From Bradyrhizobium liaoningense (lineage in GTDB: Bacteria; Pseudomonadota; Alphaproteobacteria; Rhizobiales; Xanthobacteraceae): a stretch of DNA of 64,000 nucleotides. Below, piece after piece: positions 55,271-63,478 of the stretch; position 1 is the stretch's first letter; each line of letters starts with the position of its first letter. The notes under the pieces are model-generated. The model saw only the letters and a program-made list of their open reading frames with translations, did no database searches and was not told the DNA's origin. The DNA lies in contig NZ_JAFCJT010000001.1 of NCBI RefSeq assembly GCF_018130785.1, positions 124,001-188,000 on the forward strand. The letters run 5' to 3'. Both the position numbers and the translations under genes were made by a program.

Positions 55271-56410
55271 ATGCACAAGACGAAACTGGCTCTCGCGCTA
55301 TTATTGGGTCTCGCATCTGTGCCTGCCGTGGCGCAGGACATCAAGGTCGGCACCATCTTTCCGCTCAGCGGCGGCGCCGGCCCTGATGGCCAGACCGTGA
55401 CCAACGCCGTCAAGCTGATGGTCCAACAGATCAACGACAAGGGCGGCCTGCTCGGCCGCAAGCTGACGGTGATCTCCAAGGATGACGAGAGCACGCCCGC
55501 GGTCGGCGTCAGCCGCGCCAACGAGATGGTTGCCGAGAAGGCGGACGTCGTCATCGAAGGCTGGAACTCACCGGTCACGTTGGCGATGCAGCCGATTCTT
55601 GCCCGCGGCAACATTCTCGACTTCACCGCGGTCTCGAAGTCGGATCTGATCCTCAGCGGCGAGACGAACCCTTACGCGATGCGCATCAACAGCTCGAACG
55701 GCTTCGATGCGGAAGTCATCGCAAAATACGTCGCCCAGACGATGAAGGCGAAGAAAGTCGCCTTCCTCACCCAGAACGACGTCTATGGCAACGGCTTTCA
55801 GACCGCCGTCGAGGCCGAATTCAAGAAGATGAACTTTTCGGGCGAAGTCATCATGACCGAAAAGTTCGCGTTCAAGGACACCGATTTCCGCGTCCAGCTG
55901 ACCAATATCAAGGGTGCCAATCCAGACGCCGTCATCGTCACTAGTTCGTCGAATTCCTCAGGCCTTCCCGCGCTGGTCGACCAGTATCGCCAGGCCGGCA
56001 TAAAATCCACCTTCGTCGGCGCCGTCGGCATCATGCTGAGCACCGTGTACAAGGTCGCCGGCGAAGCCAACAACGGCGTGATATCGGCCGACATCTTTTT
56101 CCCCGACCTGCCGCCGTTCACGACGCAGCCAGAAAGCGTAGCGTTCGTCGCGGCCTACAAGAAGGCCTACGGCGTTGATCCGGACAAGAGCGCCGCGCTC
56201 GGCGCCGCCGCCGTGCAGGTGTGGGCGCAGGCGGTCGAACAGACCAAGTCGCTCGATCGCAAGACCGTGGCAGAGGCGATCCGCGGCAAGCCCGTCAAGG
56301 GCACCGTGTTCGGCGACGTCCAGTTCCTGCCGAATGGCCAGATGCAGCCTCGCTATGTCGTTTTCGAGGTGGTCGACGGCAAGAGCACCAAGCTCAAGGC
56401 ATTGCAGTAA
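55271..56410 (+). CDS. branched-chain-type ABC transporter substrate-binding protein (LivK-like)
   Basis: A 379-residue type I periplasmic binding protein. Signal peptide ~1-21 (ALLLGLASVPAVA-QD), then IKVGTIFPLSGGAGPDGQ, ISKDDESTPAVGVSRANEM and NDVYGNGFQTAVEAEFKK. A GAGGAAG site is right before ATG 55271. It gives the Liv operon its own ligand. Ligand is unknown; the amide/amidohydrolase gene after it suggests an amide or urea-like substrate. Confidence 0.9.
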   Translation: MHKTKLALALLLGLASVPAVAQDIKVGTIFPLSGGAGPDGQTVTNAVKLMVQQINDKGGLLGRKLTVISKDDESTPAVGVSRANEMVAEKADVVIEGWNSPVTLAMQPILARGNILDFTAVSKSDLILSGETNPYAMRINSSNGFDAEVIAKYVAQTMKAKKVAFLTQNDVYGNGFQTAVEAEFKKMNFSGEVIMTEKFAFKDTDFRVQLTNIKGANPDAVIVTSSSNSSGLPALVDQYRQAGIKSTFVGAVGIMLSTVYKVAGEANNGVISADIFFPDLPPFTTQPESVAFVAAYKKAYGVDPDKSAALGAAAVQVWAQAVEQTKSLDRKTVAEAIRGKPVKGTVFGDVQFLPNGQMQPRYVVFEVVDGKSTKLKALQ

Positions 56411-56475
56411 CGACGGCATTCGTGCCACTGGAAGCGCTCGCCCGATCGTCAGGCGGGCGTTTTCCTGGTCGCCTC

Positions 56476-57915
56476 CTACTCGCAAGTGAGCTGCTGCTCG
56501 AACCAACCGGAGACGCGCTCCGATAGGGGCGGCCACATGTGCTGAAAACTTCCGAGCTTGCCGACATTGGCGCGGTAGATCGCCCGCAACTCCTGCTCGA
56601 TGGCCGGCAGATCAACACCCACACAGATCCCGTCCCGCGCGATCGTCCTGCCGGCCACGACGACCTCCCTCACCAGCGAGGCATTGCCACGCGTGAACAG
56701 CAACGCCATGGGATCGACCGGCATGATCCTGTCGCGGTCGAGCCGATCCAGATCGATCACGACGTAATCGGCGGGGTTGCCGGCGAAGAACTCGCCGCTT
56801 CCGGGCGCACCGGTCGCGCGACGCCCGTTGCGAATGGCGAGCGCGAACATCTCGGCCGGCGTCCATGTCGCCTTGAAGCCGAGGCCGCCATGGACCATCT
56901 GCACCAGCCGCATCTCGCGCAGGATGTCGTCGTCCTCGTCCAGCGCCAGCCCGTCAACGCCGACGGCGATGGCGCAGCCGCACTGATGCGCGGCGGCGAT
57001 CGGGGCGAGGCCCGAGCGCAGATGCATGTTCGAGCTGAAATTGGTGACGATGCGCGCCCCCGAAGCCGCGATCATCTCCAGCTCATCCGGGCGCGCGTGA
57101 ATGCAATGCGCCAGCGTCAACCGCTCTGAGAGGAAGCCGATATCGCGCAGCCAGCGCACCATGTCCGGAAAATTCCGGTCGGCCCAGGCGCGCTGGTACA
57201 CGGTTTCCAGCAGATGCATGTGGATGCGGCGGCCGGTCCGCGCCGAGTTGTCGGCGATCGCCTCCAGCAACGGCTTCGAGCACCATTGCACACCGGCGGG
57301 CCCGAGCTGCACGTCGACCATCGGGCCGGAGATGGCGGCGGCAATCGCATCGGTCAGCTCGATATACGCCTTGGGCGAGATCGGCGCGCGGACGAAGAGG
57401 TCTTCGATCGTCTTGCGCTCATCGCCGGAGAGGCCCGAGAGCACGGGCTCGGCATCGCCATAGACGATCGGATTTTGATCACGCACGGCAAGCGCAAAGG
57501 CGATGCGGATGCCGACGTCGGATGCGGCCCTGGCAATCGCCTTGGCCTCGTCCAGCAGCGGCATCGTCCCGCTCGGGCGGGTGTAGTGCACCATCATGGC
57601 CGCGCAGCCGGCCTTGGCCGAACGGGCCAGTGCCGACGCCGCGGTCAGATAGGGATCGACGGGCGTGCCGAGCGCGGTCCGCAGGATCCAGCTTTCCAGG
57701 GGAATACCGACCGCGCCGAAGGACGACGCGGTGGCGCGGGCGTGGTCATGCGCGTTGACGAAGGCCGGAATGACGAAGGAGCGCGGGCCGCGGGCAGGTT
57801 CCGCTCCTTCCGAGATGCCGGTGATCACACCACCGTCGTGCCGCAGGACGACGTTATGACTGATGCCGAGATCAGGGCCACGGAACAGGCTGGTTGCCGA
57901 TATCTCCGTGGCCAT
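56476..57915 (-). CDS. amidohydrolase (Atz/Trz-like, COG0402)
   Basis: A 479-residue metal hydrolase. VIPAFVNAHDHARA gives the His-x-His metal site, IHMHLLET and LTLAHCIHA the next ligands, and AVGVDGLALDEDDD the last Asp. The C-terminal small beta domain is present. The family removes amino or chloro groups from N-heterocycles or deaminates purines/pterins. The start is ATG 57913-57915. It is convergent with the livK gene (65 bases) and is the downstream member of the operon beginning with the ABC ATPase at 60639. Confidence 0.85.
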   Translation of the reverse strand: MATEISATSLFRGPDLGISHNVVLRHDGGVITGISEGAEPARGPRSFVIPAFVNAHDHARATASSFGAVGIPLESWILRTALGTPVDPYLTAASALARSAKAGCAAMMVHYTRPSGTMPLLDEAKAIARAASDVGIRIAFALAVRDQNPIVYGDAEPVLSGLSGDERKTIEDLFVRAPISPKAYIELTDAIAAAISGPMVDVQLGPAGVQWCSKPLLEAIADNSARTGRRIHMHLLETVYQRAWADRNFPDMVRWLRDIGFLSERLTLAHCIHARPDELEMIAASGARIVTNFSSNMHLRSGLAPIAAAHQCGCAIAVGVDGLALDEDDDILREMRLVQMVHGGLGFKATWTPAEMFALAIRNGRRATGAPGSGEFFAGNPADYVVIDLDRLDRDRIMPVDPMALLFTRGNASLVREVVVAGRTIARDGICVGVDLPAIEQELRAIYRANVGKLGSFQHMWPPLSERVSGWFEQQLTCE

Positions 57916-57931
57916 GATCGTCTCTCCGGGT

Positions 57932-58957
57932 TTAGTTGGCAGTATACACCAGCTCCCGCTCCGCGCGCGGCGGCAGGAACTCGCGCGAGAACACCTCTGC
58001 CGGAGTCGGCGCGCGGGTGAGCTGGTAGCCCTCAACCACGATGCCGATGGCGCGCGTCATGCGGTCGTCCTTGATGTCGCCGATACCGATCTCCTTCATC
58101 TCCGGCGAGACGATGAGCTTGTCGAAGGAATATTGCAGCCGGCGCTTCTCAACGGTGACGTCGATCAGATTGTCGTAGTTCAGCGCCGCCTTCATGCCGG
58201 CGTTCTGGTCCTTGGCCACCGCGATCGCGCCCTTGTTGATGGCACGCACGAGGCCGGCGACCGCCTTCGGGTTGGCCGCGATCAGCTTTTTCGAGACCAT
58301 CACGCCGTTAGAGTAGAGGTCGAGGCCGTATTCACCGAACGAGAACCATTTGAAATCCTTGTCCGGATCCTGACGGTTGAGCACGAGGTTAAAGTAGCTG
58401 GTGATGTTGAAGACCAGGGCCGCGTCGATGTCACCCTTGATCAGCATCGGCTCCTGGAGGTTCGGTGCCATGTTGGAGATCTTGATCTTCTCGCCGTCGA
58501 GCCCGTTCTTGCGCGTGAACACCGGCAACAGGCGCGTCGTCGGTGTGCCCTGCGCGCCGCCGAGCGTATGGCCTTCAAAGTCCTTGATGGTGTTGATGCC
58601 GCTGGTCTTCTTGGCGACGATCGCGAAGGGCGGCTGGTTCCACATCATGTAGACCATGACCGGCGCTTCCTGCGGCTTGGTCGAGGCGTTCTGGATGATG
58701 GCGTTGACGTCGCCGAAGCCGGCGTCATAGGCTCCGGACATGACGCGGGTGACGGTCGCGCCGGACCCCTCGCCCTGGTCGATCACGACGTTGAGGCCCT
58801 CTTCTTTGAAATAGCCGTTGTCCTTTGCGTAGAAGAACGCGGCGTCGCTGCCCTGCGTCTTCCAGCCCAGCGTGAACTTGATCGTGGTTTCCTCGGCCGC
58901 AGCAGCGCCCGCGGACAGGGCCAATCCCAGCAGCGCGACAGTTACTCTTCTCAACAT
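57932..58957 (-). CDS. ABC transporter substrate-binding protein, NMT1/THI5-like
   Basis: A 341-residue periplasmic protein. Signal peptide 1-20 (LLGLALSAGAAAA-EE), TIKFTLGWKTQGSDAAFFYAKDNGYFKEEGLNV, then GSGATVTRVMSGAYDAGFGDVNA. This is the NMT1-like / SsuA fold that binds pyrimidine, sulfonate or aromatic ligands. The neighbours are a SsuC-type permease and SsuB-type ATPase, so the importer is complete. The amidohydrolase begins 16 bases after its stop. Confidence 0.9.
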   Translation of the reverse strand: MLRRVTVALLGLALSAGAAAAEETTIKFTLGWKTQGSDAAFFYAKDNGYFKEEGLNVVIDQGEGSGATVTRVMSGAYDAGFGDVNAIIQNASTKPQEAPVMVYMMWNQPPFAIVAKKTSGINTIKDFEGHTLGGAQGTPTTRLLPVFTRKNGLDGEKIKISNMAPNLQEPMLIKGDIDAALVFNITSYFNLVLNRQDPDKDFKWFSFGEYGLDLYSNGVMVSKKLIAANPKAVAGLVRAINKGAIAVAKDQNAGMKAALNYDNLIDVTVEKRRLQYSFDKLIVSPEMKEIGIGDIKDDRMTRAIGIVVEGYQLTRAPTPAEVFSREFLPPRAERELVYTAN

Positions 58958-58996
58958 CGAGACCTCCTCAGCTTCGTTGCGTGACGGTTCGGAAAT

Positions 58997-59776
58997 TCAA
59001 GTGGCGATGACGTCGTTCTTGCGCGTGGCCCAGCCGGTGACACGGCCTTCGATCAGCGAGAACAGGACGTAGAGCGCGACGCCGAGGCCCGCGAGCACGA
59101 ACAGGCCCGCGAACACCAGCGGCACATTGAAATTGGAGGACGCGGTCATCATGACGTTGCCGATGCCGCGGTTGGAGGCGACCGTCTCCGACAGCACCGC
59201 GCCGACGAAGGCGTAGGAGATCGCGACCTTCAGCGAGGCGAAGAAGAACGGCATCGTCCTGGGCAGACCGACATTCCAGAGGATGTCGAACTTGCTGGCG
59301 CCGAGCGCCTTCAACACGTCCTCGAGCTCGGGCTCGGTGGTCGCAAGACCTGTCGCGATATTGACCACGATCGGAAAGAAGCAGATCGACAGCGCGGTCA
59401 GCACCGCCGGCACCGTGCCGGAGCCGAACCACAGCACGAAGATCGGCACCACCGCGACCTTGGGGATCGAGGAGAAGCCGATCAGCAGCGGATAGCAGGT
59501 GTCGTAGGCCGTCTTGGACACGCCGATGATCGCGCCGAGGGCGACACCGAGCGCGACGCCGAGCACAAAGCCGAACATCGTGGTCGCAAGCGTCTGCACG
59601 ATATGCGGCCACAGCACCGGAAAGCGCTGAAACAGGGTCACGAACACCTGCGAGGGCCGCGGCAGCACCAGGTCGGACATACCTGTCATCAGGCAGAACA
59701 GCTCCCAGGCGACGAAGAACAGCACGATCAGCCCGGCCGACCACGCCTTCTGCCTGATATCGATCCCGAACATCAT
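58997..59776 (-). CDS. ABC transporter permease, SsuC/TauC-type
   Basis: A 259-residue permease with ~6 helices. The EAA loop reads EDVLKALGASKFDILWNVGLPRTMPF, and SYAFVGAVLSETVASNRGIGNVM is typical of nitrate/sulfonate/taurine type permeases. The start overlaps the ATPase stop by four bases. Confidence 0.92.
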   Translation of the reverse strand: MMFGIDIRQKAWSAGLIVLFFVAWELFCLMTGMSDLVLPRPSQVFVTLFQRFPVLWPHIVQTLATTMFGFVLGVALGVALGAIIGVSKTAYDTCYPLLIGFSSIPKVAVVPIFVLWFGSGTVPAVLTALSICFFPIVVNIATGLATTEPELEDVLKALGASKFDILWNVGLPRTMPFFFASLKVAISYAFVGAVLSETVASNRGIGNVMMTASSNFNVPLVFAGLFVLAGLGVALYVLFSLIEGRVTGWATRKNDVIAT

Positions 59777-60639
59777 GAGGCTGTCCCTTGCTGGGCTGAG
59801 CTACGCGCATCCTCGATGAAGGCGCGCAGCTTCTGGTTCAACGCGACGAAATCCGGCTCGAAGGTCATGGCCACGGTTCGCGGCCGCGCGAACGCGACGC
59901 GGCTGTCGTCGAGAATGCGGCCGGGACGCGCGCTCATCACGCAAATGCGGCTCGCAAGGAAACCGGCCTCGCGAAGGTCGTGCGTCACCAGCAGCACCGT
60001 CGGCTTGTGCGTCATCCAGAGATTCTGGAGGATTGCCCACAGCTCCTCGCGGGTGAACTGGTCGAGCGCGCCGAAGGGCTCGTCCAGCAGCAGCATGCGC
60101 GGCTCGTGGATCAGCGCACGGCAGAGATTGGCACGCTGAAGCATGCCGCCCGAGAGCTGCCAGGGATAGCGGCTGCCAAACCCTTTAAGGCCGACCTGCT
60201 CCAGCAGCGCGTTGGCCTTGTCGCGAAATTCGGTCTTGCGCAGCCGGCGAAAATTGGACCGGAACGGCTCGACGATCTTCAACGGCAGCATGATGTTCCG
60301 CTCGATCGTCATCCACGGCAGCATGGTCGGGTTCTGGAAGGCCATGCCGACGCGCAGCGCCCGCGCAGCGACTTCGCGGCCGCCGACGATGACGACGCCG
60401 CTGGTCGGCTGCATCAGCCCGCTGACGAGACGCAGGATGGTCGATTTGCCGCATCCGGACGGGCCAACCAGTGCGACAAACTCGCCGTCGGCGATCCGCA
60501 AGCTGGTCTTCGACAGAGCGGGCACGGCGCGATCGCCGCGCCCGAAGGTCACGGAGGCCTCGGACAGCTCGATGGCGACAGGGCCGGAGCCTTCGGGAAC
60601 AGGCTGGCCGTCAAATTGGGCATTGGGTTGTATGCGCAT
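59773..60639 (-). CDS. ABC transporter ATP-binding protein, SsuB/TauB-type
   Basis: A 288-residue ATPase: Walker A GPSGCGKST, Q-loop GMAFQNPTMLPWMT, signature LSGGMLQRANLCRAL and Walker B MLLLDEPFGALD with the VTHDLREA H-loop. Start ATG 60637-60639 is preferred; the longer frame to 60717 would run over an operator site. First gene of the importer-amidohydrolase operon, divergent from the GntR gene. Confidence 0.92.
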   Translation of the reverse strand: MRIQPNAQFDGQPVPEGSGPVAIELSEASVTFGRGDRAVPALSKTSLRIADGEFVALVGPSGCGKSTILRLVSGLMQPTSGVVIVGGREVAARALRVGMAFQNPTMLPWMTIERNIMLPLKIVEPFRSNFRRLRKTEFRDKANALLEQVGLKGFGSRYPWQLSGGMLQRANLCRALIHEPRMLLLDEPFGALDQFTREELWAILQNLWMTHKPTVLLVTHDLREAGFLASRICVMSARPGRILDDSRVAFARPRTVAMTFEPDFVALNQKLRAFIEDARSSAQQGTAS

Positions 60640-60650
60640 CACAGAAAAAG

Positions 60651-60658
60651 TGCATGCA
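60651..60658. promoter_or_regulatory. candidate GntR site 1, TGCATGCA
   Basis: AAAAAGTGCATGCAAGCTGGA lies 12 bases before the ATPase start. Same core and flank (AA-S-TGCATGCAA-TGGA) as sites at 60755, 62050 and 62086. Confidence 0.55.
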
Positions 60659-60754
60659 AGCTGGATGCCAGCCATCAGACCACCGAAAATCAACGGCCTA
60701 GCCGAATGATCCAGCAAACGGCCGGATTCGATTTAGGCACTTCCAAGGTGAAAC

Positions 60755-60762
60755 TGCATGCA
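60755..60762. promoter_or_regulatory. candidate GntR site 2, TGCATGCA
   Basis: AACTGCATGCAATTGGA lies in the 192-base divergent region, 70 bases before the GntR start. With site 1 it brackets the likely promoters of the ABC operon and the regulator. Confidence 0.55.
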
Positions 60763-60831
60763 ATTGGAGCGCTGGTTTGGCGCAGGGCTGTGCTAAAGAG
60801 AGCTTTCGACCCGACCCTCAAGGATTCGCCG

Positions 60832-61590
60832 ATGGCGGCGCGCCCCACCAGCAAGACTTCTGAATCGTCAGACAAGGTCAGCGTGATCTGCCGCGCGCTG
60901 CGGCGCGCCATCATCGAGCAGGCGCTGGAGCCCGGCGCAAAGCTGCCGGAGGATTCGCTTGGTGAGCGCTTTGGCGTCAGCCGCACCATTGCGCGCCACG
61001 CGCTGGGGCAGCTTGCTGCCGAGGGCCTCGTCGAGCTCCGCCGCAACCGGATCGCGGTGGTGGCGACGCCGAGCTGGCAGGAGGCGCGCGATGCCTTTGA
61101 CATCCGCATCGAGCTCGAGCGTCTGGTCGTCCGCCAGCTCGCGGGCAAGCTAACCAAGGCCCAGATCGCCGAGCTGAACTCCCATGTCGACGCCGAGGAC
61201 GGCGCGCGCGGCGGTGCGGACGCGGTCTCGATCCGGCTCGCCACCGAATTCCACATCCTGCTCGCGCAGATGACGAACAGTCCGATCCTGGTGCGCTATG
61301 TCAGCGAGGTCGCCTATCGCTGCTGCCTGACGCTATCGCTCTACAGCCGGCCGCATTCCACCGAATGCGCGATCAACGAGCACCGCGCGATCATTTCGGC
61401 GCTGGCCAAGGGCGACGAGCGCAAGGTGATGGAATTGATGCATCATCACCTCGATTCCGTGGCCAATCGTGCATTGGTGGCCCCCACCCCGCAACGTGGC
61501 CGCGACCTGCTCGATATCCTTGCGCCCTATGCCGACGACGTCGCGAGCGATCGCGTCGTCAAGCTGCCCAAGGTCGCGCGAAGGGGTTAA
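60832..61590 (+). CDS. GntR family transcriptional regulator (FCD)
   Basis: A 252-residue regulator. Winged helix ~20-90 (LPEDSLGERFGVSRTIARHALGQLAAEGLVELRRNRIAVVA), FCD domain ~98-235 with His-rich metal sites (EFHILL, EHRAII, MHHHLDS). Start ATG 60832 has AAGGA seven bases upstream. Its TAA and the stop of the convergent SnoaL gene share the TTAA at 61587-61590. Likely ligand of the four TGCATGCA-like sites. Confidence 0.9.
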   Translation: MAARPTSKTSESSDKVSVICRALRRAIIEQALEPGAKLPEDSLGERFGVSRTIARHALGQLAAEGLVELRRNRIAVVATPSWQEARDAFDIRIELERLVVRQLAGKLTKAQIAELNSHVDAEDGARGGADAVSIRLATEFHILLAQMTNSPILVRYVSEVAYRCCLTLSLYSRPHSTECAINEHRAIISALAKGDERKVMELMHHHLDSVANRALVAPTPQRGRDLLDILAPYADDVASDRVVKLPKVARRG

Positions 61591-62003
61591 GCCTCGATCC
61601 CGCGCTGGACCAAAATCCGCTCGGCGCTGTCGTTCCAGACGTCCATCTTCACGATCTGCCCACCCCGCACGACGAAGCGATCGACGTAGCGATTGCCCTC
61701 GAACGGCGTGCCGTCCATCCACTCGCCATAGAGCGTACCGACACTGTAGACGACGGTCTCGTCCGTGCCCGGACAGACGTCGAACCGGTCCATCGTCTTC
61801 TTGACCCAGCGATAGCGCTTGGCGTTGAAGCCGGTCGGCCCGCGCGGGTGATCGAACTCGCGCCCGCCGGTAAACGTGATCACGGTACCCGGCTTCATAT
61901 AGGCCGCAGCCGCATCGGGATCGGGTATCATCGACGCCGTGAGATAGGCCTCCACGATCTCTGCGTCGGTCATCGGGCGTTCGGCTTTTGCGGGGACAGA
62001 CAT
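61587..62003 (-). CDS. SnoaL-like / NTF2-fold protein
   Basis: A 138-residue protein with a cone-shaped alpha+beta fold pattern: MTDAEIVEAYLTASMIPDPDAAAAYMKPGTVITFTG, FEGNRYVDRFVVRGGQIVKMDVWNDSAERIL. Such proteins are isomerases, cyclases or limonene-epoxide-type hydrolases, or inert. It faces the amidohydrolase gene at 62152 across a region with two TGCATGCA-like sites, and so belongs to the GntR regulon. No catalytic pair can be assigned by eye. Confidence 0.78.
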   Translation of the reverse strand: MSVPAKAERPMTDAEIVEAYLTASMIPDPDAAAAYMKPGTVITFTGGREFDHPRGPTGFNAKRYRWVKKTMDRFDVCPGTDETVVYSVGTLYGEWMDGTPFEGNRYVDRFVVRGGQIVKMDVWNDSAERILVQRGIEA

Positions 62004-62049
62004 GGCGGGCTCTCCGAGGTGCCGGCATCCTACAATTCATACCACAAAG

Positions 62050-62057
62050 TGCATGCA
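62050..62057. promoter_or_regulatory. candidate GntR site 3, TGCATGCA
   Basis: AAAGTGCATGCACATTTTTT lies in the 148-base divergent region between the SnoaL-like gene and the amidohydrolase gene, 47 bases before the SnoaL-like start. The right flank differs from the other sites. Confidence 0.55.
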
Positions 62058-62085
62058 CATTTTTTGAACAATTTGGTGGCATAAC

Positions 62086-62093
62086 TGCACACA
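62086..62093. promoter_or_regulatory. candidate GntR half-site 4, TGCACACA
   Basis: AACTGCACACAATCTGGA matches the flanks of sites 1 and 2 but has CACA for CATGCA's second half. It lies 59 bases before the amidohydrolase ATG at 62152 and 29 bases from site 3. Confidence 0.45.
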
Positions 62094-62151
62094 ATCTGGA
62101 GCTGCCAGCTTCCAAAGCTTCCGCTAGGCTACCACAGCTGAATCCGACGCC

Positions 62152-63405
62152 ATGATCGCCCAACCCGCCTTCGACCTGATCTTCCGCAACACGCTGTTGC
62201 GATCATCCGCCGCACCCGTCGATATCGGCGTGAAGGGCGGCCGCATCGCCGCGATCGAGCCCAAGCTAACGAGCGAAAAGCTTGCCTGCGAGGCCGTCGA
62301 GGTCGATGTCGGCGGGCGCCTCGCGCTACCCGGGTTCGTCGACACCCACATCCATCTCGACAAGGCCTGCCTGCTCGACCGCTGCGGGCACAATCACGGC
62401 AGCGTCTCGGACGCGATCCGCGCCGTGGCCGGGATGAAGAAGGACTTTACGGCCGAGGACGTCTACGCGCGCGGCGCAAAAGTGCTCGAACGCGCCATCG
62501 TGCACGGCACGACGCGCATGCGCACCCATGTCGAGATCGACCCGCGGATCGGCCTCCGCGGCTTCGAGGCGGTCAAGACGCTGAAGCGCGACCATGCCTG
62601 GGCGATCGACCTGTCGCTCTGTGTCTTCCCGCAGGAAGGCCTGACCAACGACCCCGGCAGCGAGGAACTCCTGATCCAGGCGCTGCGCGACGGCGGCGAA
62701 GCGATCGGCGGCTGTCCCTACATGGACACCGACCCGGACGCCCATCTCGAACGCATCTTCGATCTCGCGCAGGAATTCGACGTCGACGTCGACCTCCATC
62801 TCGATTTCGACCTCGACCCCTCCTGGTGGCATCTCGACGAAGTCTGCCGGCAGACCGAGCGGCGCAACTACGGGGGACGCGTCGCCATCGGCCACGCTAC
62901 TAAACTCTCGGCGCTGCCGCCGGAGCGGATGAAAGCCGCTGCCGCGCAACTGGCAAAATCAGGCGTTGCCGTCACCGTGCTGCCGGCAACCGATCTTTAT
63001 CTGCTGGGCCGCGAAGCCACCCACAACGTGCCGCGCGGGCTGACACCCGCGCACAAGCTCGCCGGCGACGGCGTGCTGTGCTCGGTCGCAACCAACAACG
63101 TGCTCAATCCGTTCACGCCGTTCGGCGACGCCTCCTTGCTGCGGATGGCGAACCTCTATGCCAACGTCGCGCACGCCTCGATCAGCGACTTCGATACCTG
63201 CCTCGATCTCGTGACCGAACTGCCGGCGCGGCTGATGAACCTTGGCGATTATGGCATCAAGGTCGGCAACCCCGCCGATCTCGTCGTGCTCGAAACCCAA
63301 GACAGCCGCTTCGCCATCGCCGAGCTGCCGGATATCGTGATGGGCTTCAAGAGCGGCCGCCAGACGTTTGAGCGGCAGCGGCCCAACTTGTTCAGGCCCG
63401 GCTGA
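62152..63405 (+). CDS. amidohydrolase, cytosine-deaminase-like (CodA branch)
   Basis: A 417-residue metal-dependent hydrolase. LPGFVDTHIHLDKACL gives His66 and His68; THVEID, DVDLHLDFDLDPSWWHLDE and AIGHATKLS follow in the usual order. At the position of the CodA metal Asp (HDDVFDP) it reads ATNNVLNPF, with Asn315-Asn316, so the usual metal Asp appears to be missing. The substrate is probably a pyrimidine- or N-heterocycle-like amide. It is the first of two similar genes under the TGCATGCA sites; the second starts 73 bases later. Confidence 0.85.
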   Translation: MIAQPAFDLIFRNTLLRSSAAPVDIGVKGGRIAAIEPKLTSEKLACEAVEVDVGGRLALPGFVDTHIHLDKACLLDRCGHNHGSVSDAIRAVAGMKKDFTAEDVYARGAKVLERAIVHGTTRMRTHVEIDPRIGLRGFEAVKTLKRDHAWAIDLSLCVFPQEGLTNDPGSEELLIQALRDGGEAIGGCPYMDTDPDAHLERIFDLAQEFDVDVDLHLDFDLDPSWWHLDEVCRQTERRNYGGRVAIGHATKLSALPPERMKAAAAQLAKSGVAVTVLPATDLYLLGREATHNVPRGLTPAHKLAGDGVLCSVATNNVLNPFTPFGDASLLRMANLYANVAHASISDFDTCLDLVTELPARLMNLGDYGIKVGNPADLVVLETQDSRFAIAELPDIVMGFKSGRQTFERQRPNLFRPG

Positions 63406-63478
63406 CCGGCTTTCCGCGCCTTGCGCCCTACCTGCAGCTTGCGCGATGATCATCGCAATCGACCAACGGAGGAACCGG

